Notes: generated by a model from the letters alone, not told the origin. A DNA stretch of 64,000 nt from Aerococcus viridans (GCF_001543285.1 NZ_CP014164.1:558001-622000), one strand, 5' to 3'; positions 28,946 to 38,652 are shown, counted from the stretch's first letter. Program-made: numbers and translations.

Positions 28946-29487
28946 GAATTGCTACTAAAGAGGACGCACCAGCATATTTAGCCCTTATTCAAGAGTCATT
29001 CCAAGAGGTGAAGGATTTGGGTATTGATTGGCCGTCAACAAACGCTACGTTAGAATCGGTCTCTGAAAATATTGAAACGGGGATTGCTTTAGTGTTAGAG
29101 CGGGATGACCAGTTAATTTCAACAATCACGATTCGACAACCCTGGGAAAATAACAGCCCCATTTCACATTATCCGTTCTTGTGGTGGTTTGCGACTGCGA
29201 ACGAATTTAAGGGACAAGGGATTGGAAAGAAATTCCTGAAACAAGTGGAAGAGGAATTCTTGGTGAAAACCTTAAAAGCACCAGCCTATGTCTTAGGAAC
29301 TTCTGGTAAGAGACATCCATGGTTACTAGATATGTATTTAAGAAATGGCTACCAAGTCTTAGGCACAAGAGAGGATCCAAATGATATTGGCGTTTCTTTG
29401 TATAAGGTCTTGATTCCTGAACGGTTTGACGAAAGCGTCCTTCGGGTTGAAGCGCCTCATTATGCCTACCAAGATCTGACCATTTAA
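28927..29487 (+). CDS. GNAT-family N-acetyltransferase
   Basis: 186 residues. The GNAT fold is recognisable: RIRIATKEDAPAYLALIQ at the start, and the acetyl-CoA-binding motif A as ANEFKGQGIGKKFLKQVEEE (Q/RxxGxG) near residues 95-115. AAGGAGGAAG precedes its ATG inside the end of the reductase gene, so the two are translationally coupled. In Bacillus, acetyltransferases YtmI and YxeL are encoded with sulfur amino-acid importers and act on imported S-compounds. The context here is parallel, but the substrate is inferred only. Confidence 0.82.
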   Translation: MGKDRIRIATKEDAPAYLALIQESFQEVKDLGIDWPSTNATLESVSENIETGIALVLERDDQLISTITIRQPWENNSPISHYPFLWWFATANEFKGQGIGKKFLKQVEEEFLVKTLKAPAYVLGTSGKRHPWLLDMYLRNGYQVLGTREDPNDIGVSLYKVLIPERFDESVLRVEAPHYAYQDLTI

Positions 29488-29570
29488 TGATTTGAAATGT
29501 TAGTGAATGAAATGATAGTGATGGCTGAATAGCCGACTAAACGGTTCCAACAAATAGGAGGAAAAAACTC

Positions 29571-30359
29571 ATGTCAGAATTTTTTAAATGGGAATATGTT
29601 GTATCCTTTTTCCCGAAAATATTATCCGCACTCCCTACGACACTAGCCATTGTGGCAGTGGCCACTGCAGTCGGATTGGTACTCGGCTTGGCCATTGCTT
29701 TTGTGAGAATTGAAAAAGTGCCAGTCTTGTCACAAATTAGTCAGGTGTTCGTGTCTTTCATCAGAGGAACGCCAATTCTAGTGCAATTGTTCTTAGTTTA
29801 TTACGGGCTACCCATTGTCTTTACGGCTTTAGCCAATATTGAAAAGATTGACTATGTTTACATTACATACGGTTTGAACACGGCGGCTTTTTTCTCAGAA
29901 ATCTTCCGGTCAGCAATTTCAAGTGTCGCAACCGACCAAAAGGAAGCGGCAGCCTCTGTTGGCTTGACCAAACTGCAAACCTACCGGCGAATCATTTTGC
30001 CACAAGCGGTACGGATCGCCATTCCTGCTACAGGAACCATGATCGTTAGCCTATTACAAGACACGTCACTGGCCTTCTCACTAGGGGTTATCGATGTGAT
30101 TGGGAAGGTTCGGGCCCTAGCAGCCTTAACGTATCGGTCGCTTGAAGGGTATTTCGTGGCAGCCATCATCTTCATCGTCTTATCTATCGTCTTGGAGCGG
30201 GTATTTGCTTGGTTAACTAAACGATTCCAATTCCAATCGAAAGCGAAAACAGAAGTGACACAAGCTGGACTTGATCCAGAGATTTTAATTAAAAATGATG
30301 AACTATTTAATACCCTGAATAATTCATACTTTGACTTCAAACCGTCTGAAACTGCCTAA
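29571..30359 (+). CDS. Polar amino acid ABC permease (cystine/TcyL-TcyM-like)
   Basis: 262 residues with five membrane segments and an unusually long hydrophilic C-terminal tail (~40 residues). The N-terminal LSALPTTLAIVAVATAVGLV and SFIRGTPILVQLFLVYYGLP are typical of the His/Glu/Gln permease family; the EAA loop reads EAAASVGLTKLQTYRRIILP. GGAGG precedes the ATG. It belongs with the binding proteins, second permease and ATPase at 32031-35188, from which it is separated by the IS1380-family insertion. Together they match the five-subunit layout of Bacillus TcyJKLMN. Confidence 0.88.
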   Translation: MSEFFKWEYVVSFFPKILSALPTTLAIVAVATAVGLVLGLAIAFVRIEKVPVLSQISQVFVSFIRGTPILVQLFLVYYGLPIVFTALANIEKIDYVYITYGLNTAAFFSEIFRSAISSVATDQKEAAASVGLTKLQTYRRIILPQAVRIAIPATGTMIVSLLQDTSLAFSLGVIDVIGKVRALAALTYRSLEGYFVAAIIFIVLSIVLERVFAWLTKRFQFQSKAKTEVTQAGLDPEILIKNDELFNTLNNSYFDFKPSETA

Positions 30360-30389
30360 CGGCAGTCTTCATTTACTTTTTCATTTTCA

Positions 30390-31848
30390 CCTGTTAAGTG
30401 ATGCAAAAAGAACCCCATTCTGATATGGTAAAGGTGTCGAAACCAACCAAAAGAAAGGAGTTCTTCTCATGACTAGCTTACACAAAAACCAGGTAAAATT
30501 CAATTCAAATTTGACTATTTCACATACAGGTGGTCGCTTATCGAGTGATTCGGGTTTGGTCTTAGTTAAAGAGGTGATGAATACCTTCGACTTTTCACAC
30601 GTAGCTAAACAGTGGCTCCATATTAAAGACAAACGTGTTTACTTCACACATGATAACTTAGCGATATTAGAACAACTCATTATGCAGTTAATTGCTGGGT
30701 ACTCGGCAGACTCATCAGCTAATCTATTAAGACAGGATCCAGTCTTTCAAGCTGTACTCGGTAAAAAAGAGTTGGCCTCACAATCGTCAATCTCTCGGTT
30801 TTTAGATCGTTTCACCGAGGAGAACATGGATCAACTCCAAGCATTAAATCAGTCGCTGATTGATAAAGCGCGTTTGATTCGCAATGACACCGAGTTAATC
30901 ATTGATGTCGATTCCACACATTCGGATACCTTTGGACGCCAAGAACAAACAGATTATAATGCCCATTATCAAACCTACGGCTATCACCCATTAGTTGCAT
31001 TTGACGGATTGACCGGAGATTTCCTAAAAGCTGAACTGCGTTCAGGCAATCAGTACACGTCTAAAGGGGTAAAAGCCTTTATCGACCCGCTGTTACACCA
31101 CTACAAGAGCACGTTACCTCATACCGAGATATTGGTTCGGGGTGACAGCGGCTTCGCCACACCAGAGGTGTATGAATCTTGTGAAGCAACTGAAAGCCAG
31201 TACGTTATCCGATTAAAGAGCAATCGGAGGTTAAGTCAGTTAGCTGAACACTCTGTTCTTTATGGGGATAATAAAAAATGGGAAGACCGAGAAATACAGT
31301 ATTTTTCACTCCCTTATCAAGCACAATCCTGGTCAAAACCCCGTCGCGTTTGTATTCGATCAATCCGTGAAGCAGGAGAGCTTCTTTTTCACCACGCATT
31401 CATTGTGACGAATCTATCCGATAATGTCTCGCCTGAAGTCATATTCTCTCTTTACGGCAAGCGTGGAACAATGGAAAATTTCATCAAAGAAGCGAAATCA
31501 GGCTTTTATTTTGACAAAACAGATAGTCCGCGTTTCCTGGAAAATCATGTCAGAATGATGATCAGTGTCCTGGCTTACAACCTCGTCAATTTTTTAAAGA
31601 CCATTGGATTTGAACAAGTCAATCGGGGGATGACGATTCATTCTATACGATTGACATTGCTTAAAGTTGCCGGAAAACTCGTTAAAACAGGTAGACAAGT
31701 CTATCTCAAACTGTCGAGTTATCATGTGTATCAAACTGAATTTTATAAGGTTTTTGAACGCCTACGGCGATCTAGGCAATGGATTTAGGCTAGTTATCGT
31801 AAAAATTTTTAACCTATTTTTCCAAGGGGTCAGTCTGCCCTTAAATAG
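30390..31848 (+). mobile_element. IS1380-family insertion sequence (ends uncertain)
   Basis: A single intact transposase gene with ~80 bases upstream and up to 240 bases downstream. A weak pair of end candidates is CCTGTTAAG at 30390 and CTTAAATAG at 31840-31848. No clear target duplication was found. The element sits between a permease gene and a binding-protein gene of one importer, in the same direction. Confidence 0.6.
30469..31788 (+). CDS. IS1380-family transposase
   Basis: 439 residues, full length. The DDE catalytic residues are visible in order: Asp in IIDVDSTHSDTFG near residue 147, Asp in ILVRGDSGFATPEVYE near 226, and Glu in GTMENFIKEAKSGF near 340. The N-terminal pattern LSSDSGLVLVKEV and the YHPLVAFDGLTGDFLKAELR segment are characteristic of IS1380 transposases. 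AAAGGAG precedes the ATG. The frame is intact, so the element may be mobile. It could reduce or replace transcription of the importer genes downstream. Confidence 0.93.
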   Translation: MTSLHKNQVKFNSNLTISHTGGRLSSDSGLVLVKEVMNTFDFSHVAKQWLHIKDKRVYFTHDNLAILEQLIMQLIAGYSADSSANLLRQDPVFQAVLGKKELASQSSISRFLDRFTEENMDQLQALNQSLIDKARLIRNDTELIIDVDSTHSDTFGRQEQTDYNAHYQTYGYHPLVAFDGLTGDFLKAELRSGNQYTSKGVKAFIDPLLHHYKSTLPHTEILVRGDSGFATPEVYESCEATESQYVIRLKSNRRLSQLAEHSVLYGDNKKWEDREIQYFSLPYQAQSWSKPRRVCIRSIREAGELLFHHAFIVTNLSDNVSPEVIFSLYGKRGTMENFIKEAKSGFYFDKTDSPRFLENHVRMMISVLAYNLVNFLKTIGFEQVNRGMTIHSIRLTLLKVAGKLVKTGRQVYLKLSSYHVYQTEFYKVFERLRRSRQWI

Positions 31849-32030
31849 ACAAATAATTTTTATTACAGCCTTCTTCCGTATATATCCTGTTCGAAAACAC
31901 ATTATTTTGGAAGAATGTATCTGCCTAATTTAAATATAGGCACTTTGTTCAAAAAAATAGCTTAAATTTAGAGCTATGAATTATTCAGGAATACATATAC
32001 ACTTAAAAGTGGAAAAGGGGAGACCTATTA

Positions 32031-32861
32031 ATGAAGAAAAAACCAACTTTTATACGATGGGGATTATTAACTTTTGCAGCAACAGCAGTCCTTGCAGCTT
32101 GCGGGTCAGCTGAAGCAACGGATGAAGGCGCAGCAGCATCGAATTCAGAAGCAGAGACAGTTGTCGTTGGAACAGGGAATGGCTACCAACCATTTGTTTA
32201 CTTAGATGAAAATGGTGAATTAACAGGATATGATGTGGCTGTCCTTGAAGCGATTGATGAAAAATTAGACGACTACAGTTTTGAATATGAGTCATCTGAT
32301 TTCAAGAATATCTTGACCTCATTGTCAGCTGGGAAGATTGATTTAGCGGCCCACCAATATGAATACAATGATGAACGAGCGGAGAAATACCTGTACGGGG
32401 AAGTGGGCTATACCGACTATACCCTATATATTGTCAACATTGCAGGTGACGAGCAATATGCAACTTTAGATGACCTACAAGGGAAGAAAGTATTCGCTTC
32501 ACCAGGATCTAACGTGGCTTACTTATTGGAACAATATAATAGTGAACATGAAAATGCAGATGAACAAATCTCCATTATTTATAACGAAAGTGCCAGTGAA
32601 ATCTTTGTTTCAGGTTTACAAAACGGGACCGCTGATGCAGGAATCTTAACTAAATACGACACCAACAAATACAATGAACAATTCGACGCCAACTTAGAAA
32701 TTGCCTCTGAACCGATTTCGGTATCAAAAACCTACTTCTTGTATGACAAGGCTGATGAAGAGCTGAAAGAGGCTGTTGACGGTGCCTTACAAGAGTTGAT
32801 TGATGCAGGAACTTTAGCAGAATTATCCATCGAATATTTAGGCGATGATTATACACAATAA
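32031..32861 (+). CDS. Amino acid (cystine-like) binding lipoprotein 1
   Basis: 276 residues. Signal peptide with lipobox VLAACGS, then an SBP_bac_3 domain: VVVGTGNGYQPFVYLDENGELTGYD-like start (GYQPFVYLDENGELTGYD), LTSLSAGKIDLAAHQYEYNDER and VSGLQNGTADAGILTKYD. This type binds cystine or other sulfur amino acids in many Firmicutes. It is ~55% similar by eye to the next gene, a tandem duplication. It is the first importer gene after the IS1380 element and its promoter must lie within 31789-32030, possibly inside the element's end. Confidence 0.9.
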   Translation: MKKKPTFIRWGLLTFAATAVLAACGSAEATDEGAAASNSEAETVVVGTGNGYQPFVYLDENGELTGYDVAVLEAIDEKLDDYSFEYESSDFKNILTSLSAGKIDLAAHQYEYNDERAEKYLYGEVGYTDYTLYIVNIAGDEQYATLDDLQGKKVFASPGSNVAYLLEQYNSEHENADEQISIIYNESASEIFVSGLQNGTADAGILTKYDTNKYNEQFDANLEIASEPISVSKTYFLYDKADEELKEAVDGALQELIDAGTLAELSIEYLGDDYTQ

Positions 32862-32885
32862 AAGTGAGAAAGTGGGATTAATAAT

Positions 32886-33716
32886 ATGAAGAAAATGATA
32901 CAAGCAAGATTCAAAAAACAGTTTTTAATAACGGGGATTGCCTCAGCCTTTTTACTGGCAGCTTGCGGATCAGCTGAAGCAACTGATGAAGAAGCCACAG
33001 CTAATCCAGATGCAGAAACCATTATTGTGGGAACAGGAAATGCTTACCAACCCTTTGTTTACCTAGATGAAAATGAAGACTTACAAGGTTATGATATTGA
33101 AGTCTTGCGGGCAGTGGACGAAAAGTTAGACCAATACGACTTTGAATATGAATCTATGGACTTCAAAAATATCTTAACGTCACTTTCAGCCGACAAGGTC
33201 CAACTTGCAGCCCACAACTACGCTTATAACGACGAGCGCGGGGCCAAATACCTATACGGGGAAGAAGCCTACAACAATTACGCCCACCATATCGTAGCCG
33301 ATGAATCTACCGGTCAAGTTTACCAATCTTTAGATGACCTTAAAGGCAAAAAGGTATTTGCATCCCCAGCTAGCGAGGTGGCCAATATTTTAGAGACCTA
33401 TAACGCTGAAAATGACGATACCATAGAAATTGTCTACAGTGAAGTGAATGGTGAATTATTGGTCTCTGGTCTACAAAACGGAACAGCAGACGCAGCCATT
33501 TTAACAAAATTTGACGCTGATAAATACAACGAACAATTTGATATCAACCTACAAGCCTCAGATGAAGCCCTAAAAAGTGCGGGTATCTACTACGTCTTCC
33601 AACAAGGTGATGAAGCATTACAAACAGCCGTAGACGGAGCTATCAAAGAATTACGAGAAGAAGGGACTTTATCAGATCTTTCCATTGAAATCCTTGGCGC
33701 TGACTACACCAAATAA
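32886..33716 (+). CDS. Amino acid (cystine-like) binding lipoprotein 2
   Basis: 276 residues, clearly a paralog of the preceding gene: the same lipobox context LLAACGSAEATDE and matching stretches YQPFVYLDEN, DFKNILTSLSADK and GLQNGTADAAILTKFDADKYNEQFD. Two receptors feeding one transporter is the arrangement of TcyJ and TcyK in Bacillus, where it broadens substrate range. The ribosome site is weak (AGTGGGA). The gap to the first binding protein is 24 bases and to the permease 18 bases, so all are in one transcript. Confidence 0.9.
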   Translation: MKKMIQARFKKQFLITGIASAFLLAACGSAEATDEEATANPDAETIIVGTGNAYQPFVYLDENEDLQGYDIEVLRAVDEKLDQYDFEYESMDFKNILTSLSADKVQLAAHNYAYNDERGAKYLYGEEAYNNYAHHIVADESTGQVYQSLDDLKGKKVFASPASEVANILETYNAENDDTIEIVYSEVNGELLVSGLQNGTADAAILTKFDADKYNEQFDINLQASDEALKSAGIYYVFQQGDEALQTAVDGAIKELREEGTLSDLSIEILGADYTK

Positions 33717-33734
33717 GGAAAGGAGGGCGCCACA

Positions 33735-34448
33735 ATGCCCATCGATTTTACAGCAATAGCAGAAGCCTTTAAAGCGGCCGTTCCATTTATCCCAGTCACC
33801 TTACGCTTGGCCTTCATTCCCTTATTCATAGGGATGATCTTTGGCCTACTCATCGCACTGGCACGTTTCTTCCAAGTGCCTGTCTTAAGCCAATTTCTTG
33901 CTGGTTTAATTACCATTGGAAAAGGGGTACCAGTTGTGCTAAGTTTAATGGTTGCTTACCTACTTTTCTCAGACTTGTTCGATCAAGTAGCCACTAGCTT
34001 AAGCTGGCCGATACGTTTTTCAGATATCAACCGTGAATACATTGGCATTTTTGTCCTTAGTTTCACGGCAACCATTTCCATTTCGGAGATTTTCCGTGGT
34101 GCCTTATCTGCCATTCCAAAAGACCAATGGGACGCAGCGGCATCCATTGGTTTAACCCAATTTCAAACCATTGCCCGGGTCATTTTCCCACAAATGATCC
34201 CCATCGCCTTACCCATGATTTGTAGCCAATTAATCGTCTTAATCAAGGCATCTTCATTGGTATCCTTGGTCTCGGTGGTCGCTGTCTTGAACGCGGCTTT
34301 AATTACAGCGACAACAAGCTATACCTTCCTAGAATCTTATATCGCAGCAGCCGTCATTTACTGGGCGCTGTCGATTACAGTGGAACAAGTATCGCAATTA
34401 TTTGAACGCAACTACACTAGAAAATTTGTGAAAGGAAGTGCCCTATGA
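33735..34448 (+). CDS. Polar amino acid ABC permease (second permease of the system)
   Basis: 237 residues with five membrane segments. [21 protein letters not shown] at the start is followed by a slightly divergent [17 protein letters not shown] and the EAA loop [22 protein letters not shown]. It should pair with the permease at 29571 as a heterodimer, like TcyL/TcyM. AAGGAGGG precedes the ATG. Its last four bases overlap the ATPase start (ATGA), showing translational coupling. Confidence 0.9.
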   Translation: MPIDFTAIAEAFKAAVPFIPVTLRLAFIPLFIGMIFGLLIALARFFQVPVLSQFLAGLITIGKGVPVVLSLMVAYLLFSDLFDQVATSLSWPIRFSDINREYIGIFVLSFTATISISEIFRGALSAIPKDQWDAAASIGLTQFQTIARVIFPQMIPIALPMICSQLIVLIKASSLVSLVSVVAVLNAALITATTSYTFLESYIAAAVIYWALSITVEQVSQLFERNYTRKFVKGSAL

Positions 34449-35188
34449 TACAGGTTGAAAACATCCACAAAAAATTTGATCAAAATGAAATCCTTAAAGG
34501 GATCGATTTAACCATTAACCAAGGCGAGGTGGTCGTCATTATTGGTCCATCTGGTTCAGGGAAGACTACCTTCCTACGCTGCTTAAACTTTTTAGAGCGT
34601 GCGGATAAAGGGTATCTGAAAATTGGTGACCAACAAGTAGACTTTGAAAAAGTTTCTAAGAAGGAAATTCTAGATATTCGTAAGAAAACGGCTATGGTTT
34701 TCCAACAATATGCACTATTTTCAAACCGGACGGCTTTGGAAAATGTCATTGAAGGTTTAGTGATTGCTCGTAAAGTGCCTAAGAAAGAAGCGACAGAAAA
34801 AGGGCGTGACCTCTTAGCTAAGGTTGGCTTGGAAGGGAAAGAGGACCACTATCCACATGAACTTTCAGGTGGGCAACAACAACGGGTAGGGATAGCGCGC
34901 GCTTTAGCCCTGAACCCAGAAGTTATTCTATTTGATGAACCAACATCGGCCTTAGACCCAGAGTTAGTTGGGGAAACCTTAGAAGTGATTAAAGATGTTG
35001 CACAAAGTGGGTCTACTTTAGTCATTGTGACCCATGAAATGCAATTTGCTTATGAAGTTGCGGATAGAGTCATCTTTATGGAAAATGGCGTCATTGTTGA
35101 ACAAGGGACACCTGAAGAAGTCTTTGATCACACGCAAGAAGAAAGAACGCAAAACTTCCTGAAAAGAACTGCTGTATTTGCACGTTAG
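34445..35188 (+). CDS. Polar amino acid ABC transporter ATPase (TcyN-like)
   Basis: 247 residues, normal for this family. Walker [11 protein letters not shown]-loop [18 protein letters not shown], signature [15 protein letters not shown], Walker [12 protein letters not shown] and the H-loop VTHEM are complete. It is the only ATPase in the locus and should power both permeases. The long gene-free stretch after it contains a terminator at 35492. Confidence 0.94.
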   Translation: MIQVENIHKKFDQNEILKGIDLTINQGEVVVIIGPSGSGKTTFLRCLNFLERADKGYLKIGDQQVDFEKVSKKEILDIRKKTAMVFQQYALFSNRTALENVIEGLVIARKVPKKEATEKGRDLLAKVGLEGKEDHYPHELSGGQQQRVGIARALALNPEVILFDEPTSALDPELVGETLEVIKDVAQSGSTLVIVTHEMQFAYEVADRVIFMENGVIVEQGTPEEVFDHTQEERTQNFLKRTAVFAR

Positions 35189-35320
35189 ACTTTTGATAAA
35201 CAGTTTGTAATGTCTAATGTGCATGCTAAAAATATCTTCCTTTTATATAGAAGTATTTGCAATTGGTTGTGCTAGTTCTTTGTGTTCAACGACTATGGTC
35301 CGTCTTGAATAGGCAGGGGC

Positions 35321-35407
35321 AATCTTAAAAATGAATATCTGAAACGCAAGATTGCTTTCAAAGCTATGTGCACAGGTGTGATGCTGGTAGCTTGGTTAAT
35401 TGTTTAA
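35321..35407 (+). pseudogene. Possible membrane-protein fragment
   Basis: A 28-codon stretch reads LKNEYLKRKIAFKAMCTGVM and ends LVAWLIV before TAA. It looks like a charged helix leading into a membrane segment and has no start codon or ribosome site. The rest of 35189-35490 shows nothing recognisable. This may be chance. Confidence 0.2.
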
Positions 35408-35491
35408 TAATGGTCAAAAACGTTTTAAGATACCTATTTGTCATACAAGATGTGTGTGAATAGAATTTGCAAGCTTAATCAAATTTATCGA

Positions 35492-35533
35492 TTAAAAAAA
35501 CCGCTATTCTTTTCAGAAATGGCGGTTTTTTGT
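35492..35533. terminator. Bidirectional terminator between the ABC operon and ald
   Basis: AAAACCGC and GCGGTTTT stems flank an 18-base interior that also pairs partly (TATT with AATG). A seven-base A-run and T-run on the sides allow use in both directions. Confidence 0.85.
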
Positions 35534-35552
35534 TACTGATAACAGCTTTATT

Positions 35553-36665
35553 TTATTTGCTTAGTAGGTCTTGAAATGGTGTGTAATCACGGTTTTGTGA
35601 TTCGGCTACACCTTCGTGGGTCAGGTGACCTTGGTAGGCGTTGATGCCTGTTAGAATGGTTTCGCTGTTCTTGGCAGCTGCTTCTACACCTTGGTTAATG
35701 ATTTGGTTGGCAAATTTCATTGTGGCATTGGTTAAGGCTAGGGTTGAAGTGCGGGGTACTGCACCCGGGATATTGGCTACTGTATAGTGGGTTACCCCAT
35801 GTTTTACATAGACTGGGTCTTGGTGGGTTGTTGGGTGGGTGGTTTCAAAGTTACCACCTTGGTCAACGGCGATATCCACCAATACTGACCCAGCTTTCAT
35901 CGTCTGAACCATTTCTTCGGATACGAGTACCGGCGCGCGACGACCAGTGACTAATACAGACCCAACGACAACATCGGCGTCTTTGATGACTTGACGGATG
36001 TTTTCTTCGTTGGACATTAGGGTAGTGACTTTGCCGTTTAAGATGTCTTCTATTTGGGCAAGGCGACCAGTATTGACGTCTAAAATCGTTACGCGAGCGC
36101 CCATGCCAACAGCTACTTTGGCTGCGTTGTAACCAACGGTACCACCTCCAATGACAACGACGTGACCGGATGCAACACCTGGTACACCTGAAAGTAAGAT
36201 ACCAGAACCACCGTTTTGTTTTTCTAGGTAGTGGGCACCGATTTGAATTGCCATTCGTCCAGCAACTTCAGACATAGGTGTTAGTAGGGGTAGGCTGCCA
36301 TTTTCCACCATGGTTTCATAGGCGATAGCCGTTACTTTATGGGCTAACAGGGCATCAGTTAGTTCAAGTTCTGGCGCTAAATGGAAGTAGGCGAATAGAA
36401 TCAAGCCTTCGTGGAAGTAGTCATATTCAGACGCTAGCGGTTCTTTGACTTTGATGACCATCTCGCTGGCCCAAATTGTCGCTGGTTGATCTTCAATACG
36501 CGCACCGGCTGAAGCATATTCGCTGTCCGTAAAGCCAGCACCGACACCAGCACCCGCTTCAACCAATACTTCGTGGCCATTATTGACCAAAGTTCGTACA
36601 TTACCAGGCGTTAAACCAACGCGGTCTTCTTGCGCCTTAATCTCTCTTGGTATACCAATTTTCAT
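35553..36665 (-). CDS. ald: Alanine dehydrogenase
   Basis: 370 residues, normal length. It interconverts L-alanine and pyruvate plus ammonia with NAD. The N-terminal MKIGIPREIKAQEDRVGLTP is diagnostic. Further marks are the pyruvate-site EVLVEAGAGVGAGFTD region, the VKVKEPL-like segment (here VIKVKEPLASEYD), and the Rossmann motif GGGTVGYNAAKVA near residue 173. The end has VPRTSTLALTNATM. AAGGATG precedes the ATG. The YkvI-family transporter-like gene 77 bases upstream on the same strand could be co-expressed and supply an amino acid, but that is inference. Confidence 0.96.
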   Translation of the reverse strand: MKIGIPREIKAQEDRVGLTPGNVRTLVNNGHEVLVEAGAGVGAGFTDSEYASAGARIEDQPATIWASEMVIKVKEPLASEYDYFHEGLILFAYFHLAPELELTDALLAHKVTAIAYETMVENGSLPLLTPMSEVAGRMAIQIGAHYLEKQNGGSGILLSGVPGVASGHVVVIGGGTVGYNAAKVAVGMGARVTILDVNTGRLAQIEDILNGKVTTLMSNEENIRQVIKDADVVVGSVLVTGRRAPVLVSEEMVQTMKAGSVLVDIAVDQGGNFETTHPTTHQDPVYVKHGVTHYTVANIPGAVPRTSTLALTNATMKFANQIINQGVEAAAKNSETILTGINAYQGHLTHEGVAESQNRDYTPFQDLLSK

Positions 36666-36742
36666 GGAAACATCCTTCTTTCTATTTAATATTCATATCA
36701 AAAACATTATACCACGAAAAAAACAATTTCCAAATTCACCTA

Positions 36743-37855
36743 TTATTTGGCTAATAGTCTAGTTAAAGCACGCCAAATCATCATAAACAAGAAAACAATC
36801 CCAAAATAACCAGCCACCACATAGACGATATTAACAAGTTGGTCAAAAGGTAGAAATAAGCCGATTGCCGTCGCGATGAAACCTAAAACGGCCGTCGCTA
36901 ACTTATTACTTATTGTGCCATCAGACGTTACGGATGCTGCCACATTCCACAACATGGACACAACCGTCGAGTAAATCGCCATTAGGATGATCACAATGAA
37001 GGCATAGCCAAGCCAAGGATGAAGTTGGTTAGCGATGGTTAAAGTCGGTACTTGTACACCCGCAACCAGTGAGAATGCCCCCATAAAAGCCATGTACAAG
37101 ATGAAAATGCCTAGGGCATAGATCCCAGATGAGAAAAGAGCTGCTGCCTTCGTTTCTGTCTGGTTATTGGCTTGAATACCAATTTGAGCAATAAAACCAG
37201 CGTTTAACATAATGATCAAGCCCACATAGTTTAAAGCGGACACCAACCAATTCCCAGAGGCAGCTTGAATAGTGCCCGAAGCTACGGCATTTTGGACCAT
37301 GCCAGAAGCTTGACCAAGGTCACCGTTATTAGTGGATAAACTGAGTAAACCTAATACAATGGCAAAACCGGCAATCGTAGGGCCAATATTTCCTAAAATG
37401 CTGGTGATTTTGTCCATACCCAACATCACGGTTAGGGCGGAAGTCATATACATGAAACCAGATCCTATATATACGGGGACACCAAATTGTTGTTGGACGG
37501 TGGCACCTGCGCCAGCAACCATTACGGCATAGGTTAAAAATAGGGTGATTAAGGCGATATATTTATACAAGCCACCGATTTTATCACCGGCAAATACCTT
37601 GAAAACGTCATTTGGACTATCTAGGTTTTCTTTGCTGGCTAAACCTGCTTTAAAGAAGGCATCGCTTGAAAAGCCTACTGTTAGGAAGGTGGCGATGACC
37701 CCTAAAATGCCTGTCCATTCGTGGGCTACAAAGTATTGCATAATTTCCTGACCGGTCGCAAAACCTGAACCGATTAGAGTCGCAGTCATAGCGCCAGCCA
37801 TCACAAAGACTAGCCCCCAATTGGTCGTGCTAGTGTGTTTTTTACTGTCTTTCAT
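36743..37855 (-). CDS. YkvI-family membrane protein (APC-superfamily-like transporter)
   Basis: 370 residues from ATG 37855, preceded by AAAGGA; five further in-frame codons upstream lack a site. About ten to eleven membrane segments. The start MAGAMTATLIGSGFATGQEI resembles the unwound first helix of LeuT-fold transporters and is the hallmark of the YkvI family. Family members are uncharacterised; a substrate such as an amino acid is plausible because alanine dehydrogenase follows. No regulatory motif is evident. Confidence 0.8.
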   Translation of the reverse strand: MKDSKKHTSTTNWGLVFVMAGAMTATLIGSGFATGQEIMQYFVAHEWTGILGVIATFLTVGFSSDAFFKAGLASKENLDSPNDVFKVFAGDKIGGLYKYIALITLFLTYAVMVAGAGATVQQQFGVPVYIGSGFMYMTSALTVMLGMDKITSILGNIGPTIAGFAIVLGLLSLSTNNGDLGQASGMVQNAVASGTIQAASGNWLVSALNYVGLIIMLNAGFIAQIGIQANNQTETKAAALFSSGIYALGIFILYMAFMGAFSLVAGVQVPTLTIANQLHPWLGYAFIVIILMAIYSTVVSMLWNVAASVTSDGTISNKLATAVLGFIATAIGLFLPFDQLVNIVYVVAGYFGIVFLFMMIWRALTRLLAK

Positions 37856-38088
37856 AGTCAATCCTTTCAAACCGATTTAGATGTAATTGCATATAACGGC
37901 GATGATTTTTCTTTTTTTCTAAAGAGTATCATAACAAAATTTAGAACCGGTGTAGATAAAAAGGCAATGAAGGCAATCATTAGAAGGGACCGAATAACTT
38001 TCAAATATGATATAATTAATGGGCGAAAGAAGCCATTTGGTTTCATATACGTGATGAAAACAGTATTTATATAGAAAGAAGCGACATA

Positions 38089-38604
38089 ATGACTAACCAT
38101 ATTGTATTATTTGAACCAGAAATTCCAGCAAATACAGGAAACATTGCCCGTACTTGTGCAGCGACTGATACCCACCTACATTTGATTGAGCCTTTAGGGT
38201 TTAAAACAGATGACAAGCATTTAAAACGTGCTGGTTTGGACTATTGGAATGCTGTAGATATTACTTACCATGCGAATCTAGACGCCTTCATGGAATATCT
38301 AGGCGACAACCAATTATATTTAGTAACAAAATTTGCTAACCATGTGTATTCAGATATTGATTATGGTAATAATGATCAAGACCAAGATATCTTCTTGATG
38401 TTTGGAAAAGAAACAACAGGATTGCCGGAAGCTTTTATGCGTGCGCATGAAGACCAATGCATTCGTATTCCAATGGATGATACCCATGTGCGTTCATTGA
38501 ACTTATCAAATTGTGCGGCCTTGGTGATTTATGAAGTACAACGTCAACAATCTTTTAATAAGCTAGAGTTGACCCACCATTATGAAAATGACAAATTAGA
38601 TTAA
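38089..38604 (+). CDS. trmL: tRNA (cytidine/uridine-34-2'-O)-methyltransferase
   Basis: 171 residues, a small SPOUT methyltransferase. It methylates the ribose at the wobble base of leucine tRNAs using S-adenosylmethionine. The start IVLFEPEIPANTGNIARTCA, the middle LMFGKETTGLP and the knot-forming end IPMDDTHVRSLNLSNCAALV are all conserved; LNLSN is the trefoil-knot motif. AGAAGC(G) lies before the ATG, and a TATAAT at 38011 is the likely -10 box. It stands alone and a terminator follows. Confidence 0.95.
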   Translation: MTNHIVLFEPEIPANTGNIARTCAATDTHLHLIEPLGFKTDDKHLKRAGLDYWNAVDITYHANLDAFMEYLGDNQLYLVTKFANHVYSDIDYGNNDQDQDIFLMFGKETTGLPEAFMRAHEDQCIRIPMDDTHVRSLNLSNCAALVIYEVQRQQSFNKLELTHHYENDKLD

Positions 38605-38611
38605 TCCAACT

Positions 38612-38652
38612 AAGCGTGGTTAGGACAAACAAATCCTAATCACGCTTTTCTA
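38612..38652 (+). terminator. Intrinsic terminator after trmL
   Basis: AAGCGTG(G)TTAGGA pairs with TCCTAATCACGCTT, followed by TTTCTATTTT. Confidence 0.85.

Noticed and set aside
28379-29487. S-(2-succino)cysteine salvage operon like Bacillus yxeKLMNOPQ
   Set aside because: A YxeK-type monooxygenase is not in the operon and two binding proteins plus two permeases fit TcyJKLMN better.
30360-32030. Clear terminal repeats and target duplication of the IS1380 element
   Set aside because: I found only a weak 9-base partial match and no duplication; the limits remain uncertain.
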